Shown one piece after another: positions 51,691-63,664 of a DNA stretch of 64,000 nucleotides. How positions within the stretch are numbered: position 1 is the stretch's first letter; every line of letters starts with the position of its first letter. The position numbers were made by a program, and so were the translations under genes. The DNA lies in the NCBI RefSeq assembly GCF_020740795.1, contig NC_067285.1, positions 115,444,479 through 115,508,478 on the forward strand, written 5' to 3'. The DNA comes from Apus apus. Lineage: Eukaryota; Chordata; Aves; Apodiformes; Apodidae. Under the pieces are notes generated by a model. The model was not told where the DNA came from. It saw nothing but the letters and a program-made list of their open reading frames with translations, and made no database searches.

Positions 51691-52190
51691 GCTCGGTGCG
51701 CAGAGCGGGGCCCGGTGCCCCCGGGGGCCCGAGCGGCGGGTGCGGGCCGAGGCCCCCGGCAGGGCGAGCGAGCCCCTCCGGCGGGTGCGGGGGTCTCCTG
51801 GCTGCCCGGGACGGGCGGGACGGGAAGCTTCGAGCCGCCCGCTGCGGCAGGTCCCGTTCCGCTGGGGGGGAGCCGGGCCGGGGCAGCCCCGGGGCAGCGG
51901 GGGCAGGGGAGCGGGGCAGGGGGCGGACACCGCCGGGCACGGGCGCCGGGCACCTCCCCGCCCGGCCAGAGCCCCCCTGAGCCTCCCCCGGCCCCGCTCG
52001 CCCCGGGCAGCCCCAGCCCCTCCCCTGCAGCCGCTCCCCGAGCCCCCTCCTGCCCCGCCCGCTGCCCGCGGAGCGTGTCCAGAAGCCCCGCGCGAGGAGG
52101 GCCCGGCCGGGGCAGCGGCGGGAGCGGCGGGCACCGCTGCTGCTTTCCCTCTCCGGGGCCGCGCTTGCCCCTTCCTGCCCCGGGGATGCC
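51690..52190 (+). promoter_or_regulatory. Second CpG island, possible promoter
   Basis: An abrupt CpG-rich block of about 500 bp starting at GTGCGCAGAGCGGGG. Directly after it comes CCCTTTAATAAATCTGTTAA at about 52240, so it might instead be the GC-rich body of an LTR. It lies upstream of the candidate mini-exon locus. Frames on either strand are low-complexity and not credible proteins. Confidence 0.4.
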
Positions 52191-52445
52191 CGTTTGCATC
52201 TTGCCTGGCTCTGACACAGCGAGACCAGTAATTCTGAGATCCCTTTAATAAATCTGTTAATCTCAGTTGTTCTCGAGAGATAGTTCCATGGGAGGTTTTC
52301 TCTTGGGCATGTCCTCACTGCTGTCTTTTTCCCCAGAGGCAGGTGACAGGACCAGGTGCTGCTCCTCCAGCCCCTTAATTCCAGCTGGTGTTAATTCCTG
52401 CCCCTTTCCCGGGGGGTTGTGGGAAGGGCGGTGGGCAGGGCCCGG

Positions 52446-52455
52446 GGTATATGAG
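52446..52455 (+). promoter_or_regulatory. TATA-like motif before the mini-exon locus
   Basis: GGGTATATGAGCC lies just downstream of a GC-rich stretch and would place a start site near 52475 on the plus strand. This is a motif-only call. Confidence 0.25.
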
Positions 52456-52599
52456 CCACTAAGGCTGGGAAGCTTAGTCTGCTCTGGGGTGTACTGAGGT
52501 TGGAGCTCTGCTGTGCCTGCAGCTGGTGGCAGCTTTAGAGCTGCAGAGGAGCCTGGTGACTGCAGAGCTAATGTAGTTGATCAATGATCGGTGGAGTTT

Positions 52600-54760
52600 T
52601 CTTTAAACAAGAGGAACTGAGACTCTTGGCCCCCTGAAAGCTAAGTTGAGGGATGGGTGCTGGGAAGGGCTTGGGGGAGGAAGGGACAAAGTTGGGAATT
52701 GCAGGGAGGAGTTTTAAAGTCAAGAGCTGGGGAGAGGGCTGTCTGGGAACTGTCCCTTTGGGCAGGTAAAGGCAGTGGGTTACTCTTCAGCGTGATGTCA
52801 GTGTGTGCCAGGCAGGGCAGCTCCAGCCTGCGTGTGTCATGGTGTAGTTTGTGTGGTCTGTTGTCTTTTGTGTCTCAAACCCTCCTTGGGTCCCAGTCTC
52901 CTCTTTGTGCTCCAGGAGCACAGCACTCATCTTGCAGCCCATCCTTAGGTCTTGAGCATCATCTGTGCTCACCCTCGTAGTGCCCGTGGGGCGCTGCTTT
53001 TCTTGCCTGAACTCAAAAGCCCCGCTGGGCCTCGCGACTCGGGTGTCTCCTCTTGATCCTCTTTTTGCGCCGGTGTTGCGGTCGGTGTCGTCAGCCCCGC
53101 TCTGGAGGCTTCTCTTTCACAGGGAGAATCTCTTTTTTTTCTGGGCATTCTTCCCTGTGTCCTTGCATTCTTGGGTCTTGCCAAGGCTTCTCATGCATCC
53201 CTCTGTTTTGATTCTGACTGTGGCTTCTTGTCATGGTTTGCAATGTTTGACCTTTCTCTGGGGCTGCCTTACGGGCTCCTTACTGCTGAAATCACAAGTG
53301 AATTGAGTATAGGAATATTGGGACTAATGTGTTAATTAAAGGGATATCAGTTCAAATTGCATGCCTGTTAAAGGCTTGTGCAAACTGACATCTGCTTGAC
53401 CTAAGCGACTTGACTTTGGACTGGACTTGTGACTTGACTTAGCCTGAGTGTCTGGAGGGATGAGGCCTTAGGCTGCGATTCTAATTAATCTTTCGCTGAA
53501 CTCCTGTGATGAGCCTTAGTTAGACCTTGACTCTACCAGCTGTAATAATATGGAAACAAGATGTGGGCAAGATAATTACCCAAGACGATCTTCTGAACTG
53601 GGAAGATGCATTGACTGAAAGTTAAGTGGGAGCAATTGGACAAAAGCAGAATGTGGGAGACTTTTCCAGCTGAGAAACAAGTGGAAGAGAGCAAGACTGG
53701 AAGCACCCAGCTCGAGCTGCAGTAAACTGGTTCTGTGGCAGAACTGAGGGTCTGAGCTTCTCTCTCAGGTTGGAGGTGAAGACTGGATCCAGCTGCACCT
53801 AGGCTCTGCCCTGAGAAGAAGCTGAGAAACCAAGGAGGTCCTGTCTGAAGCTCACAACTCGAAAGGAGGGACTTTCTGGACTCTTCAACGCTCATCTCAT
53901 GCTTGCAGTCCTGTATGTCTTGCCACCTGGTGGCATCTGCATTGGAGAAGGAGTTTTTTTGTTGCTGGGAGTTTTCTCTCATGCTTGTGTCACATCCTTT
54001 GTGTTTGTGTGTTGTGTCTCTGTGCTGTTGGGTTGGAGCTGCTCTTTCTGGAGGCTGTAGCAACTGTGGGGTTGGGAGAAGAATAGCAAGGAGAGCCTGT
54101 GGTTCGTGTTGCTGTGCTATCTGTGCCTGTTGGGGTGCAGATGGAGCATTTGAAGTGAAGTAGCAGCCCTCAGCAGGGGAAGGTGGCCATTTTCATAGTG
54201 TTTTTGAGAGGGGGTAGCTGGAGCCACCTGGGAGAGGCTGCTGGAGCCATAGCCAAGCAGGTTGGGTGTCCAGGGTGTTAAGGCCTGACTGTGTGGGGCG
54301 TAATGTTAACTTGGTTTTTAGCTCCCTTGTAGGTACTTAGGATCTCGAAGATGTTCCTAAATGGGAATCTCTGGAATTGCATCCGGCTGATTGCTTGTTA
54401 CTGCTTTTTCAGATGCAGGGAGAGGAGCCACACAGCAGAGGGTGATGGAGGAGAGGAGCAGAGCGTGGTGAGGAGCTGGGTCGGTGCGTATTGAAGAGTC
54501 TGGGTGAGTTGTCCCCTGGGTTGTGAGGGAAGGTGTGACTGATGTCTCTATCAACTGGCTCATGGTTTGGGTCTGTTTTGTAGGTGCAAAGCACGGAGGG
54601 AAGCGGGAGATCTGCACGGGAGGTGACTCGAGCAAGGTCAGTGACGACTAGCAGGCTGAACTGGCAGTTGTTTTCCAGGTGTTGTGTTGTCAGTGTGTGA
54701 TGAGCATCCCTTGTTTGTGTTTTCCAGGCGGCACACAGGGCTGGACATGGCACCCTGTGA
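52600..54760 (+). repeat. Direct repeat unit A of a diverged tandem duplication
   Basis: Shares ordered similarity with unit B about 2.6-3.0 kb downstream. Matches include CTGAAAGCTAAGT (about 52635), GGGTTACTCTTCAGC (about 52780), TGGATCCAGCTGCACCTAGG (about 53785), CAGATGCAG (about 54410) and GAGCATCCCTTG (about 54700). Confidence 0.7.
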
Positions 54761-55339
54761 CCATCAGAGGGCAGACAGGTGAGTCACGAAGGTGAGAGTG
54801 GTAGATGGGAATAGCTGTGGGCAGGCTGTGGGCTCGGGCAGTGTCTCAGCCTGTGCTGTTTGCTTCAGTTTTGCAGCCTTGGAGCAGTGGAGCAGCATGC
54901 CAACGGGCCATCTGTGGAGATGACACAGGTGTCAGCCAGGTTGGTGTCTAGGAGAAAGTTACCTGTGGGAACTCAGTGAAGCATCTACCTTTTGGGTGTG
55001 TAGGTGCTGTGCAGGCTGCCGTTGGGGTTGGGTGGGTGTTTGGGGTGAACCAGGGTGGTAGAAAGGAGGGTTGTGGTACTTGTCACAAGCACAGCAGTGA
55101 TTTGGGTCTTTTGGTATCTTAGATGCCGCAAGCAAGGATGGCCTCAGCATCAGATTCTGGAACCAGCAGGTGAGCAGAACACCATGGGGGTTCTGAGCAG
55201 GGGATGTTGAAGAGGTTGGCAGTGGCTGATGTGATGCTTATCAGTACTAATTGTGAGTTTGTTGTTGTTTTTCCAGATCACTATGAGGAGCCTGGCGATG
55301 GCAGGAACATCCCAGCAAGGATGGCTTGTCGAGGAGGAA

Positions 55340-57620
55340 GGCTGCGGAGCCCTGGCCATCTGAAAGCTAAGTGGAGGGGCTGGGAGGAGGGGACAAGGTT
55401 GGGGATTGGAGGGAGGGGTTTCAAAGTTGGTGTAGGGGAGAGGACTGGCAGGGCACAGTCCCCTTGGGGCAGGCAAAGGGACGGGTTACTCTTCAGCACA
55501 ATGTCAGTGTGTACAGGGCAGGGCAGCTCCAACCTGTGTCTGGCGTGTACTTCGTGTCGTCTGTTTTCTGTGTCTCAGACTGTATGTTCTTTGGCTCTTG
55601 GTGCCTCCATAGCTCGGTGACCAGCAGGCACCTCAGTAGCCCTCCCAAGAGTCCAGAATGCATCACTTCACAGGCACAGAGCCTGTTGAGCCCTTCTCAT
55701 CTCACAATTACAGCTTGACGTGTGGATCTCTTTGGCGTGTGCCACATCCTGGCTGTTTCTGAGCGTTCATCTCTTGCGGTGGCCAGCCAGGTGCTGCCCG
55801 CAGCTCTGCTCTTGAGTCTTCTGTTTCCACAGAGTCATTTTCTGGGGTTTCATCCCCATGTCCTCACTGGTCTTGGGTCTTCAAGCATGGCTTCTCACAC
55901 ATCCCTTATTCTGGCTTTGATGGCAGCTTTCTCTTGTGTGTGGATGCAATCTCCTCTCCTTGGCAGGTCTGCTTTAGAGCATCCGTGCCATCGTGGCACC
56001 GCAGGGCTTCTCTGCCAGCATCATCTTCCCTATGGGAATCTTTTACTGAGCAAGGACAAGAGACTTATAGAAAGTTACAAAGGTCTTGTGAAACAAAGAT
56101 CCTGATCTTGTTGAAACAAGAAGATGGGGAAGTACGTGCTTTTCTTAAAATGTGGCAGAATTGCCGCAGTTGCTGTAGCTGAGTGACGTCTGCTCGTGAC
56201 AAAATCAACAATATGGAAACCAGACCTTCAGCATTTAGGCTGCCCACCTCCAACTGAAGACCTACGCACTGTGTGTGCTGTACCTTGAAATCAGAGTGAG
56301 AAATTCACTAACCAATCAGGGTAGAATAACTGTGAATATGTATTTGGTGGAGGAAGCTAATCAAAAGTGTGTGAATGTGTAGAGTTTTGTGACTTCAGGG
56401 GGCAGCTTTGTGTCTTACCGCCTCTCGCCCTGTGTTTGCCTAAACAAATGAAATAAATGAAAATACCTTGGCTCTGTATGTATTTTGGCATCTTGCATAG
56501 TAGGTGAATGACCCCACTTTTGGTATAATGAGGTATAACACTCGGGGCGTCCGTGTGTAGTCCTGGTCTGTGTGTGAGGGTTGGAGCTGCCCTGCCCAGG
56601 GATGCAGCAGTACTGATGACAGGGTAGCGTAGCTTTATGGGGGTGTGGAAGTAAGTTGGTTTGGACCAATTCTGTTGGCAGAGACCATACGGTCCATCTC
56701 TGGGCAAACAGGTGTAGGCAGCTGCCACAGTTGTGTTCGCTTTTCTTTACAGTCCGGGGCTAGGATTGGATCCAGCCGCACCTAGGCTCCTCTGAGAGGA
56801 GTTGAGAAAGCAAGGGGGTCCAGTCTGAACCTCGTGACTGGTTGGGAGCAGCAGTTAGTGTGGAAGGGGAGCGGGTCAGATCTGGAAGCTGCCTTAGCTT
56901 GCACAGATGGGGCTCCCTAGCTGGGTTTTCTTCTTCTAGCTGTAGTGAGAAGGTATATGCAAAAGGCAGAGAGACCTCTGGCCTCACCAAGCTACCTGTG
57001 GTTGTGCGGGTGACTTGCTTTACAGGGTGTGTTTGTGTTGTTTCAGATGCAGAGCAACAAGCAGCGCGGCCAAGGGCACGGAAGAAGGGAGCAGAGTGCC
57101 GGCTGAAGAAGGACAGTCATGCAGCTCCGGAGTATCGGCAGGACAGCTGGTGGCTCTGACAAGCTTGAGCTTCTCTGGCTGGATTTTCTGGGTGCAAATC
57201 CAAGTGTGAAGTGAGATGTTATCAGCAGAGTGGCCTCTGGCAAGGTGAGTGATGGATGGGGTGCTGAAGCAGCAGGTTTGAGGGGCTGTGTTATGCAGAG
57301 GGACAAGCCAAAAGGCACGGAGGGAGCAGAGTGCTGGAAGGTGACTTGGCTGACCGTGTTGGAGGGAAGAAGCAAGTGGTGGCTGTGTTGGCTGCCTTCT
57401 AGGTGTTGGGGTTTTTATTTTGGAGGCACAAAGCCAGGAGCAGAGCAGGACATCAGCACTGCAGGTGACTTGGGGGAGGTGAGCAGTGACTAGTGGGCTG
57501 AAGTAGCAGGTGTTTTTCAGGTGTCATGTTGTCAGTTGTTTTAGGAGCATCCCTTGGTTGTGTTCATAGGTGGTACACAAGCCCTCCTAGTCCCCCGGGG
57601 TCCCCACCTGGATGGTTCAG
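55340..57620 (+). repeat. Direct repeat unit B of a diverged tandem duplication
   Basis: Counterparts of unit A occur in the same order: CTGAAAGCTAAGT (about 55362), GGGTTACTCTTCAGC (about 55485), TGGATCCAGCCGCACCTAGG (about 56768), CAGATGCAG (about 57045) and GAGCATCCCTTG (about 57546). The offset grows and shrinks along the unit, showing indels. One is a likely insertion near 56070-56480. Confidence 0.7.
56070..56480 (+). mobile_element. LTR-like insertion in repeat unit B
   Basis: The segment has an LTR-like 3' part: TGTGTGAATGTGTAGAG, GACTTCAGGGGGCAGC, then TGCCTAAACAAATGAAATAAATG, giving a poly(A) signal near its end. It has no good counterpart in unit A, consistent with a later insertion. 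Ends were not defined. Confidence 0.3.
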
Positions 57621-57759
57621 GATGGCCTGGTGCTGTGCATTGCATTTCCAGAGACAAACAGCAGCTTGGCAGCTTGTGGTCAGGACTCTGGAGAGATTTG
57701 GGAAGGCCCCAGAGCACCTTCTGCATCCTCTTACAGTCAGCATGTGAGTGAAGTGATGC

Positions 57760-60700
57760 AGGATTCCCACCTCTGTGCCAGTCCCGCATGTCATCCTCTT
57801 CCCCTGTGGTTCCAGACTGTCAGCATGGGAGAGACTTGCTTCCCCTCCAGGTCTAAGTGTTTCCCAGTGCATGAGGGACCTGCCACAGAACCTAAGCTTT
57901 CCTATCGCATTGATTGAAGAGCTGCATAACACTTAGAGCCTGGTGTAGGTTGGCTTCTTCCTGCTAAGAAGCCATTTCTTCACAAAATGCTTTTCTTTGT
58001 CTAAGATGGAGACATACAAGTAGCAGTGACCAGATCTGTGCTGGAAAATGGACTTAATGGAAAGTACCAAACTTCTCTTTTGTTGCAATCCGTAATGATT
58101 TTTTTGGCCTCAAATGTTTTTTTTGTACTGCTTCTCAAACACACTTTCCCAGCCTTTTTTTAATAATTTAAGCAGACATTGATAGAAAAACTAGCACTCA
58201 GAATATTGATGGAAAAAGAATTGTGCACAATTTCAGAACTTCACAGACTTGTTTATAAGACTTACTTATTTGAAAAAGTGACACACTTGTTGCTAATCAA
58301 TTAATAACACATTATTTTTCACTTCATAATGGAGTCACAAGCTGCTGTCGTCAGACCCTGATCTCTGGGAGGCTCTTTGTAGAAAATCATGCATAGGAAT
58401 AGGATCATCCTCTAGGAAAGCTGGAAACACTGTGGTTCATAAGTTGGATTTTTTTGTGGAGTAAAACCTGGCCGTGTTGGGCAAGCCTCCTGGAAATACC
58501 CCTGATTTCCTAGGAACTTGCTGGAGGAATCCCAAGGCAGAATGACCATGACACCTGAAGCAGATACCAGCCACCGGTGTGTTCAGATGCTGAACAAATA
58601 ATTCTCATACTCCCTTTCAATTGTTGGAAACCTGCCAGAGTTAAATCCCATCTTTCATTTCTGGAGCTTTGCTGTTTTCCTTATTTTTCTGCCTCAGGTG
58701 CATGATCTGAGGTGTTAATTTGAACTTGGACTGGAAGATACAGTTAAAATACTCATCTTTATGCAGAAAGCAACCAGTGAAGACATTCCCAAGTGTAAGT
58801 ATGGTAATTAATAAGATTATAATAATGAGAAAATTACAGTTTCTTCTGGAAATCACTAGCAAGTTACAACCAAAGAAAGAAGTGGATGTCAGGATAAGGG
58901 ATCCTATGACCATATGGCATTGGAAGACATGGATTAGGATTTCTGTCTGTGGTTTGGCTTGACAAAACCAGTGTGGAAAAGACAGCTGAGGAGGTTCTGC
59001 TCCTCTGTCTCATGACAGAAGAGGAAAATGCATAATGAAATGTGAAACTCTGAAGTAGCTCAGTGAGTTTCAGTGTTCTGCTTATTATAGGGACAAGTGA
59101 AATTCCCCATATAGATTCTGTGCTTTAAAAAGCAACAGTTCAGATGAACAAAACTGATCTCAGCTGATGCATTTCTTTACCAAGTGGGGTTCTATGGTCT
59201 CTTTGAGCAGTCTATCAGCTGAACTGCTGGGATTTTCCATTTATTCTTTTCTTTTTAAGTTGATTTTACATGACTAAGAGTGAGTTATGTGGAAAATCAG
59301 CTCCAGGAAGCTTATCTCAGTGAAACCCAAGAAAAGGTAACGTGCATAAATTAGGATGAGGTATATCCCGAGATAAACTTTATTAATCAGGTTAAAAGAA
59401 GATACAGAGACCTGAGAGTATTTTAATGTTACATAAATAATTTTTTATTTATATAACAGCATTGCCTGACTTGGTTTGTTTCTCCATGCAGAAAAACTCA
59501 TAGGTATGGAAAGCAAAATGCTCTGGTCTTAAGAGGCAGTATGGGTTACTTTAATATATGCCAATTGGTGTGGGGAGAAACTCATTCTATTGTAGTAAAA
59601 ATATCTCCATCTTAATAGACCTAGCAGACTTTATTTGTTTACAAAAGCTTTAGTACCAAAAAATACATTAATAAAAGAGGCTAGAAAAACATATTGGAAA
59701 TATTAGTCTGTACTTGCAAAGGATTCTTTTAACAATTTTAAATAAAGATTTTCCAGAATTTGGTGGGGGGGGAGAAAAAGAAATTTACCTGGAAAACCAT
59801 GCTGACTGCAAGAGGAAGAACACCATTTGGCATCTGATTTTTTTTTTTTTCCTGTTTTTTGTTACCTAACCAAACACTTTCACTTACTGGTTTTATCAAA
59901 GCTAAAAGAAATTGTCAAAACATCCCCCACTAATTTGGAATTAGTTTGTTGTCTAATCTAAAATACTCTAACCTCTGTCTCTGAGCAGGGCTTGGCCTGC
60001 TAAAGTCACAGCTCTGATCTTGAGGGAGTGAGTCCTCAGAGAAGAGCAGGGACAGGACTGATGTCATTCACAGCAATTTTTCCCTGGCTGCCTGGAGCCT
60101 GATAGCTGGTTCCAGGTCTTCTACCTTCAGCAGGGATCAGTGGGAATCTCAGCAGGAGGTTTAAACACCCCCCTCTGTCTCCCAGCAAAGGTCTGCTGCT
60201 GTGTGTTCACATCTCCTTCACACTTCCCCTGCTCCTGCATTTTCTCCAAGATCTTTTCTCCTCCTCTTTTGAGGAAGATGCCAGAGTGACAGTAACAAAA
60301 GCTGGAACTTTAGGTAAAAATACATTCAATATTTCTGCAGGTCATGGACTTCTAGGCAGTGTTAGGTGCTTGCTGTAGCTACAGCCATCTCCAGGTTTTC
60401 TCTTAACTTTCTGCAAGGGAGCTGTGCACAGTGGTAAATAGCATGATGCAAATCAGACTCACCATAAACTCCTGTGAGATGTGCAGTTGTTGTACAGAGC
60501 ATCTTTGAAAGGGGAGCAAAAGCAAAGCTCAAGGGATGACATGATACCTTTCTAATGGTTTCCTGACTGATTTGCATGTATGCAGATTTATGCATTCTGT
60601 TTGTATGTACTTGTTTCCCAAAGCTCTGTATGATTAATTTATTTCATCCTGGTTTTGTAGTAGCTTGAAATTTATCCATGCACTGTTCAATATCTGGTCC

Positions 60701-61230
60701 TATTGCCCTCAAAAGTGTTGATGTTCCTCAATCACATTCAGCTGTTCCCCCTAAATGACTTCTTCAGGATCAGGTTGGAAGCACCTGAAGAACAGAAACA
60801 GTCTTTTCTTATGCTGTACTGACAGGTACATTTTCACTTTGTCAGTTAAAAGGTAACTAGGTCCACAGATGAGGCTCTGGAGGAATGGTTCAAGATGCAG
60901 CTTCTCCCAGCTCAGATGCATTACACAGACTTGCAGGCTGCTGCTGAGGTAAATCCTTTTCTTATTTTCTCCCCCTCAACAGCAGAGTTCAAAGCTCTTC
61001 TAATTGCAGGGGACCTTGGGTGGTTCTTCCTGGAGAAATTAAGTGGACAAATTAAAATGCAGCTTTTATGGCATTTTCACTGACACCTCTTGTGCCTGGA
61101 GGTCAAATGTTTTCACTTATTTATGGAACTTGGCATTGTTATCCTGAAGTAGAATTTGATTGTTGTTGTTATTATTTCTACTCCTACTGTTATTGTTACT
61201 TTCTTTTTCTGTCTTGTTCAAGTTAGCAGT
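57760..61230. other. AT-rich interval without recognised genes
   Basis: Only short chance frames are seen. There is a GGTGGGGGGGG tract near 59761 and T-runs near 59841-59855. No CR1 terminal motif or other repeat was identified. Confidence 0.55.
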
Positions 61231-61259
61231 TTAGATGCAGAGCAACACAAGCATGCTTG

Positions 61260-61580
61260 CTTTCTTTAGGAATTTCTTTCTTTCCAAATGTATGTATTTA
61301 TTTCTAAATCTTTCTTTCTTAATATCTTTATAAATTTCTTTATCTCTGAATTTATTTCTTCCTTTCTCTCCACATGGCTTTCCCTCTACAAAGTAACTTC
61401 TCTTTCTGGCTGCATCTTTTCTTCCTTGCTTTCTTGCCCCCTTTCCTGCTTTAGCACCCCCGTTCCGTCTGTCTTGCCAGCCCCCCCCCCCCTTCCCGGC
61501 TTCCCCCCTTTCCCGCCCCTTTTCTCGCTCCCCCCCCCCTTTCTTACCCTCCCTCTTTATTTCTCTCTCCCGTCCCCGCC
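61260..61580. repeat. Pyrimidine-rich tract on the plus strand
   Basis: About 300 bp of CTTT/TTTC-rich and then CCCC-rich sequence lead directly into the CpG island. Several C-runs of 8-12 occur (61482-61492 and 61531-61539). A minus-strand frame across this and the next tract is low-complexity and is not called. Confidence 0.8.
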
Positions 61581-61800
61581 GGGAGGGGGGGGAGGGGTCG
61601 GACGGTTGGGGGGGGGCGCCTGAGCGGGGGTCGCGCGCCTGCGGGGGGGGGGACCCGCCCGGGGAGGGGCGGGGCGGGCGGGGCGCGTGCCCCCTGCGGC
61701 GGGAAGCGCGCGGGCGTCTCGCGGGGGCGTCTCTAGCGGGGGCGGGGGGAGCAGCGGCCGCGAGCGCGGGGCGGGAAGAGTCGCGCGCCTGGGGGAGGGG
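61570..61800. promoter_or_regulatory. Third CpG island
   Basis: Very CpG-dense, with GC boxes (GGGGCGGGGCGGGCGGGGCG) and G-runs. It is likely a promoter, but the direction is unclear and no coding exon was identified beside it. Confidence 0.5.
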
Positions 61801-62180
61801 GAGAGGGGAGGGGGGAGAGCGCGTGAGGGGGAGAGGAGGGCGGGAAGAGCGCGAGAGGGAGAGAGATCGATCCCTGAGGGGGAAAGGGGAAGGGGAAGAG
61901 CAGCTGAGAGGGAGAGGAGAGGGGGAAGATCCCTGAGGGGGGAGAGATGGATCCCTGAAGGGGGAAAGGGGAAGAGCACCTGAGAGGAAGCAGAGAGGGG
62001 GAAGAAACCTGAGGGGGAGAGGTGGATCTTGGAGGGGTAAAGGGAAAGGGAAGAGCACCTGAGAGGAAGAGGAGAAGGGAAACATCCCTTAGGGCAGAAG
62101 AGCACCTGAGGGGAGAAAGAGAGGGGGGAAAGATCCCTGAGGGGGAAGGGGAAGATCCATGAGGGGAAAAGCACCTGAGG
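61780..62180. repeat. Purine-rich minisatellite on the plus strand
   Basis: Irregular repeats of GGGGGAAGATCCCTGAGG, GAGAGGGAGAGGAGA and GAAGAGCACCTGAGAGG with a period of roughly 20-40 bp. Almost all purine on the plus strand apart from the CCCTG/CACCTG cores. Confidence 0.8.
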
Positions 62181-63660
62181 GGAGGAGGGTGGTCAGGGGG
62201 TTGGTGCAGCTTGTTGAGGATCTGAACTCTTCTGGGGATGGATGGTCAAGGGTCGATTGTTGCCTTGGGCCAAGAGCATTGCCAGTTCCTTTGGCCAGGT
62301 TGGGCTGGCCAGAGAGAGGGGCAACCCTGGGAGGAGGCTGAGAGCCACCGTCTCCACAGCCCGGGGGAAAATGGGGCTCCTGAAGCCGAGGTGTTGTGCT
62401 GCAGGCAGGAGGGCCAGCCTGTAAGCTGGGCTTAGGTCAGAGTCTCGGGCTCCCTGAGGTTTCTGGGGAGCGCCGAGCCGAGGGGGAGCAGCCTGTGAGC
62501 AGGGCTGTGCGCATCCCCTGCGGCTGGTGGGAGGTGCTGGGAGGGAGAGTGGGAGGGGACCCCCTGTCATCAGGCGGGTCTCTCTGGGCCCGGCCTTTCA
62601 GAGGCCTTGGGGCAGGGTTTGTGGGGCAGGGGGTCTGCTCCCCCTGTCCTTGAGGCTGGGGCCCCATCACCCTGTCTCCACCTCCTGGCTGCTGAGCGCT
62701 GATCCTTTTCGTGGGGGGGAAGGCTGAGCTGTCTGGCTCCCCAGGTGTCGTAAGCAGGGCTGAGCAGCCTCTGGCTGCTGCTTGACTTGCTCAGCTGCAT
62801 TTGCCCAGGGTGCCCCCCTCGGAGCCCACCTTCAGCACCGTCTGGAACTTGGCAGGCGCCCGGAGGCGCGATCGGATGAGAGAAGCAGATTGGCGAGGTT
62901 TTTTCCTGGGGGGGCTGTGGTGTGGGGGGTGGTCGCTTCTTGATAGGGGATGGGGGGTAGGAGTAGGAGAAGGGCCAGGGATCAGGTGGTGCTGTGCAGA
63001 GCTTCTGTGCAGGGGCCGGCTCAGCACCCCTCTGTCCTCCAGGCAGAGGAGCAGGGACTTCTTGGTCTTGACCTTGTCCTTCTGTTTTGACAGCAGCTGC
63101 TGGTGGAGAAGAAAGAAGAGTCATCCATCACGTGGGGAAGGAACCGTGAGTCAAGAACAAGCGAGAAGAGAAGAGGAGCAGAGGACTGAAGGGGAGGAAG
63201 GAGAAAGGCACTGTGGGCAAAGGGCCCTTGTGTCCAGGACCTGTCAGTTGTGATGCTCAAAAGACTGGCAGAGAGCGCTCCCTGCACTCCAGCAGGGCCT
63301 GATGGACTTGGCCTTGGTTGGTCACGGTGCTGCCTGCCCGTGCCAGGTCTTGCTGCTGTCTCGGCTGTCTCACAAGGAGATGAGATGGTGGCACGCTGGG
63401 TGCCAAGCGGTGGTGTGGGGGGGCGGGAACAGTGGTCCCGTGAATGTGTGAGGGGGAGAGCGGGAAGAGCGTGGGAGGGGAAGAGGAGAGCGGGAAGAAG
63501 CGGGTCAGCGAGTGCCGTGGGATTCAGTCACCATCCTGGGAGGTGCCATGGCCCCAGGAGTAGCAGACTCCTGATCAGGTGAGAAAAGCGACGCGTTAAT
63601 CCCAACTTTGTCTCTGAATAATGCTCCACCTCTTTCCCACCACTCCTCTTTCTTTCAGGC
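62180..63660 (+). other. Region after the third CpG island with possible non-coding exons
   Basis: GC-rich single-copy-looking DNA. A 52-nt segment at 63094-63145 has a strong acceptor (TTCTGTTTTGACAG) and donor (CC|GTGAGT). A further donor-like CAG|GTGAGA lies near 63580, and an acceptor-like TTTCTTTCAG ends at 63659. These could be 5' exons of a gene to the right, but no protein family is recognised. Confidence 0.25.
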
Positions 63661-63664
63661 CAAC

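Larger units (their letters stand above)
52450..57750 (+). ncRNA. Candidate spliced transcript with many mini-exons, unidentified
   Basis: I do not recognise this locus. On the plus strand a series of good acceptors and donors bound short segments: 54413-54467, 54584-54622, 54728-54778, 54869-54928, 55123-55169, one starting at 55277, and one starting at 57047. Each acceptor has a T-rich tract (for example TTGTTTGTGTTTTCCAG) and most donors are GTGAG-like. Exon lengths of 39-60 nt are not consistently multiples of three, and no long joined frame is obvious, so a long non-coding RNA is the cautious call. A fast-evolving coding gene or a decayed duplicated gene remain possible. In human the gene beyond M1AP is SEMA4F, but I see no semaphorin motif here. 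Confidence 0.3.

Noticed and set aside
53533-54163. Open frames on both strands in the duplicated region
   Set aside because: They run across candidate splice sites, are not shared in frame between the two repeat units, and show no family motif.
61231-62085. 284-residue minus-strand open frame, Pro/Ser/Leu- then Lys/Arg-rich
   Set aside because: It simply reads the purine-rich and pyrimidine-rich tracts. There is no domain, and several frames are open because of composition.
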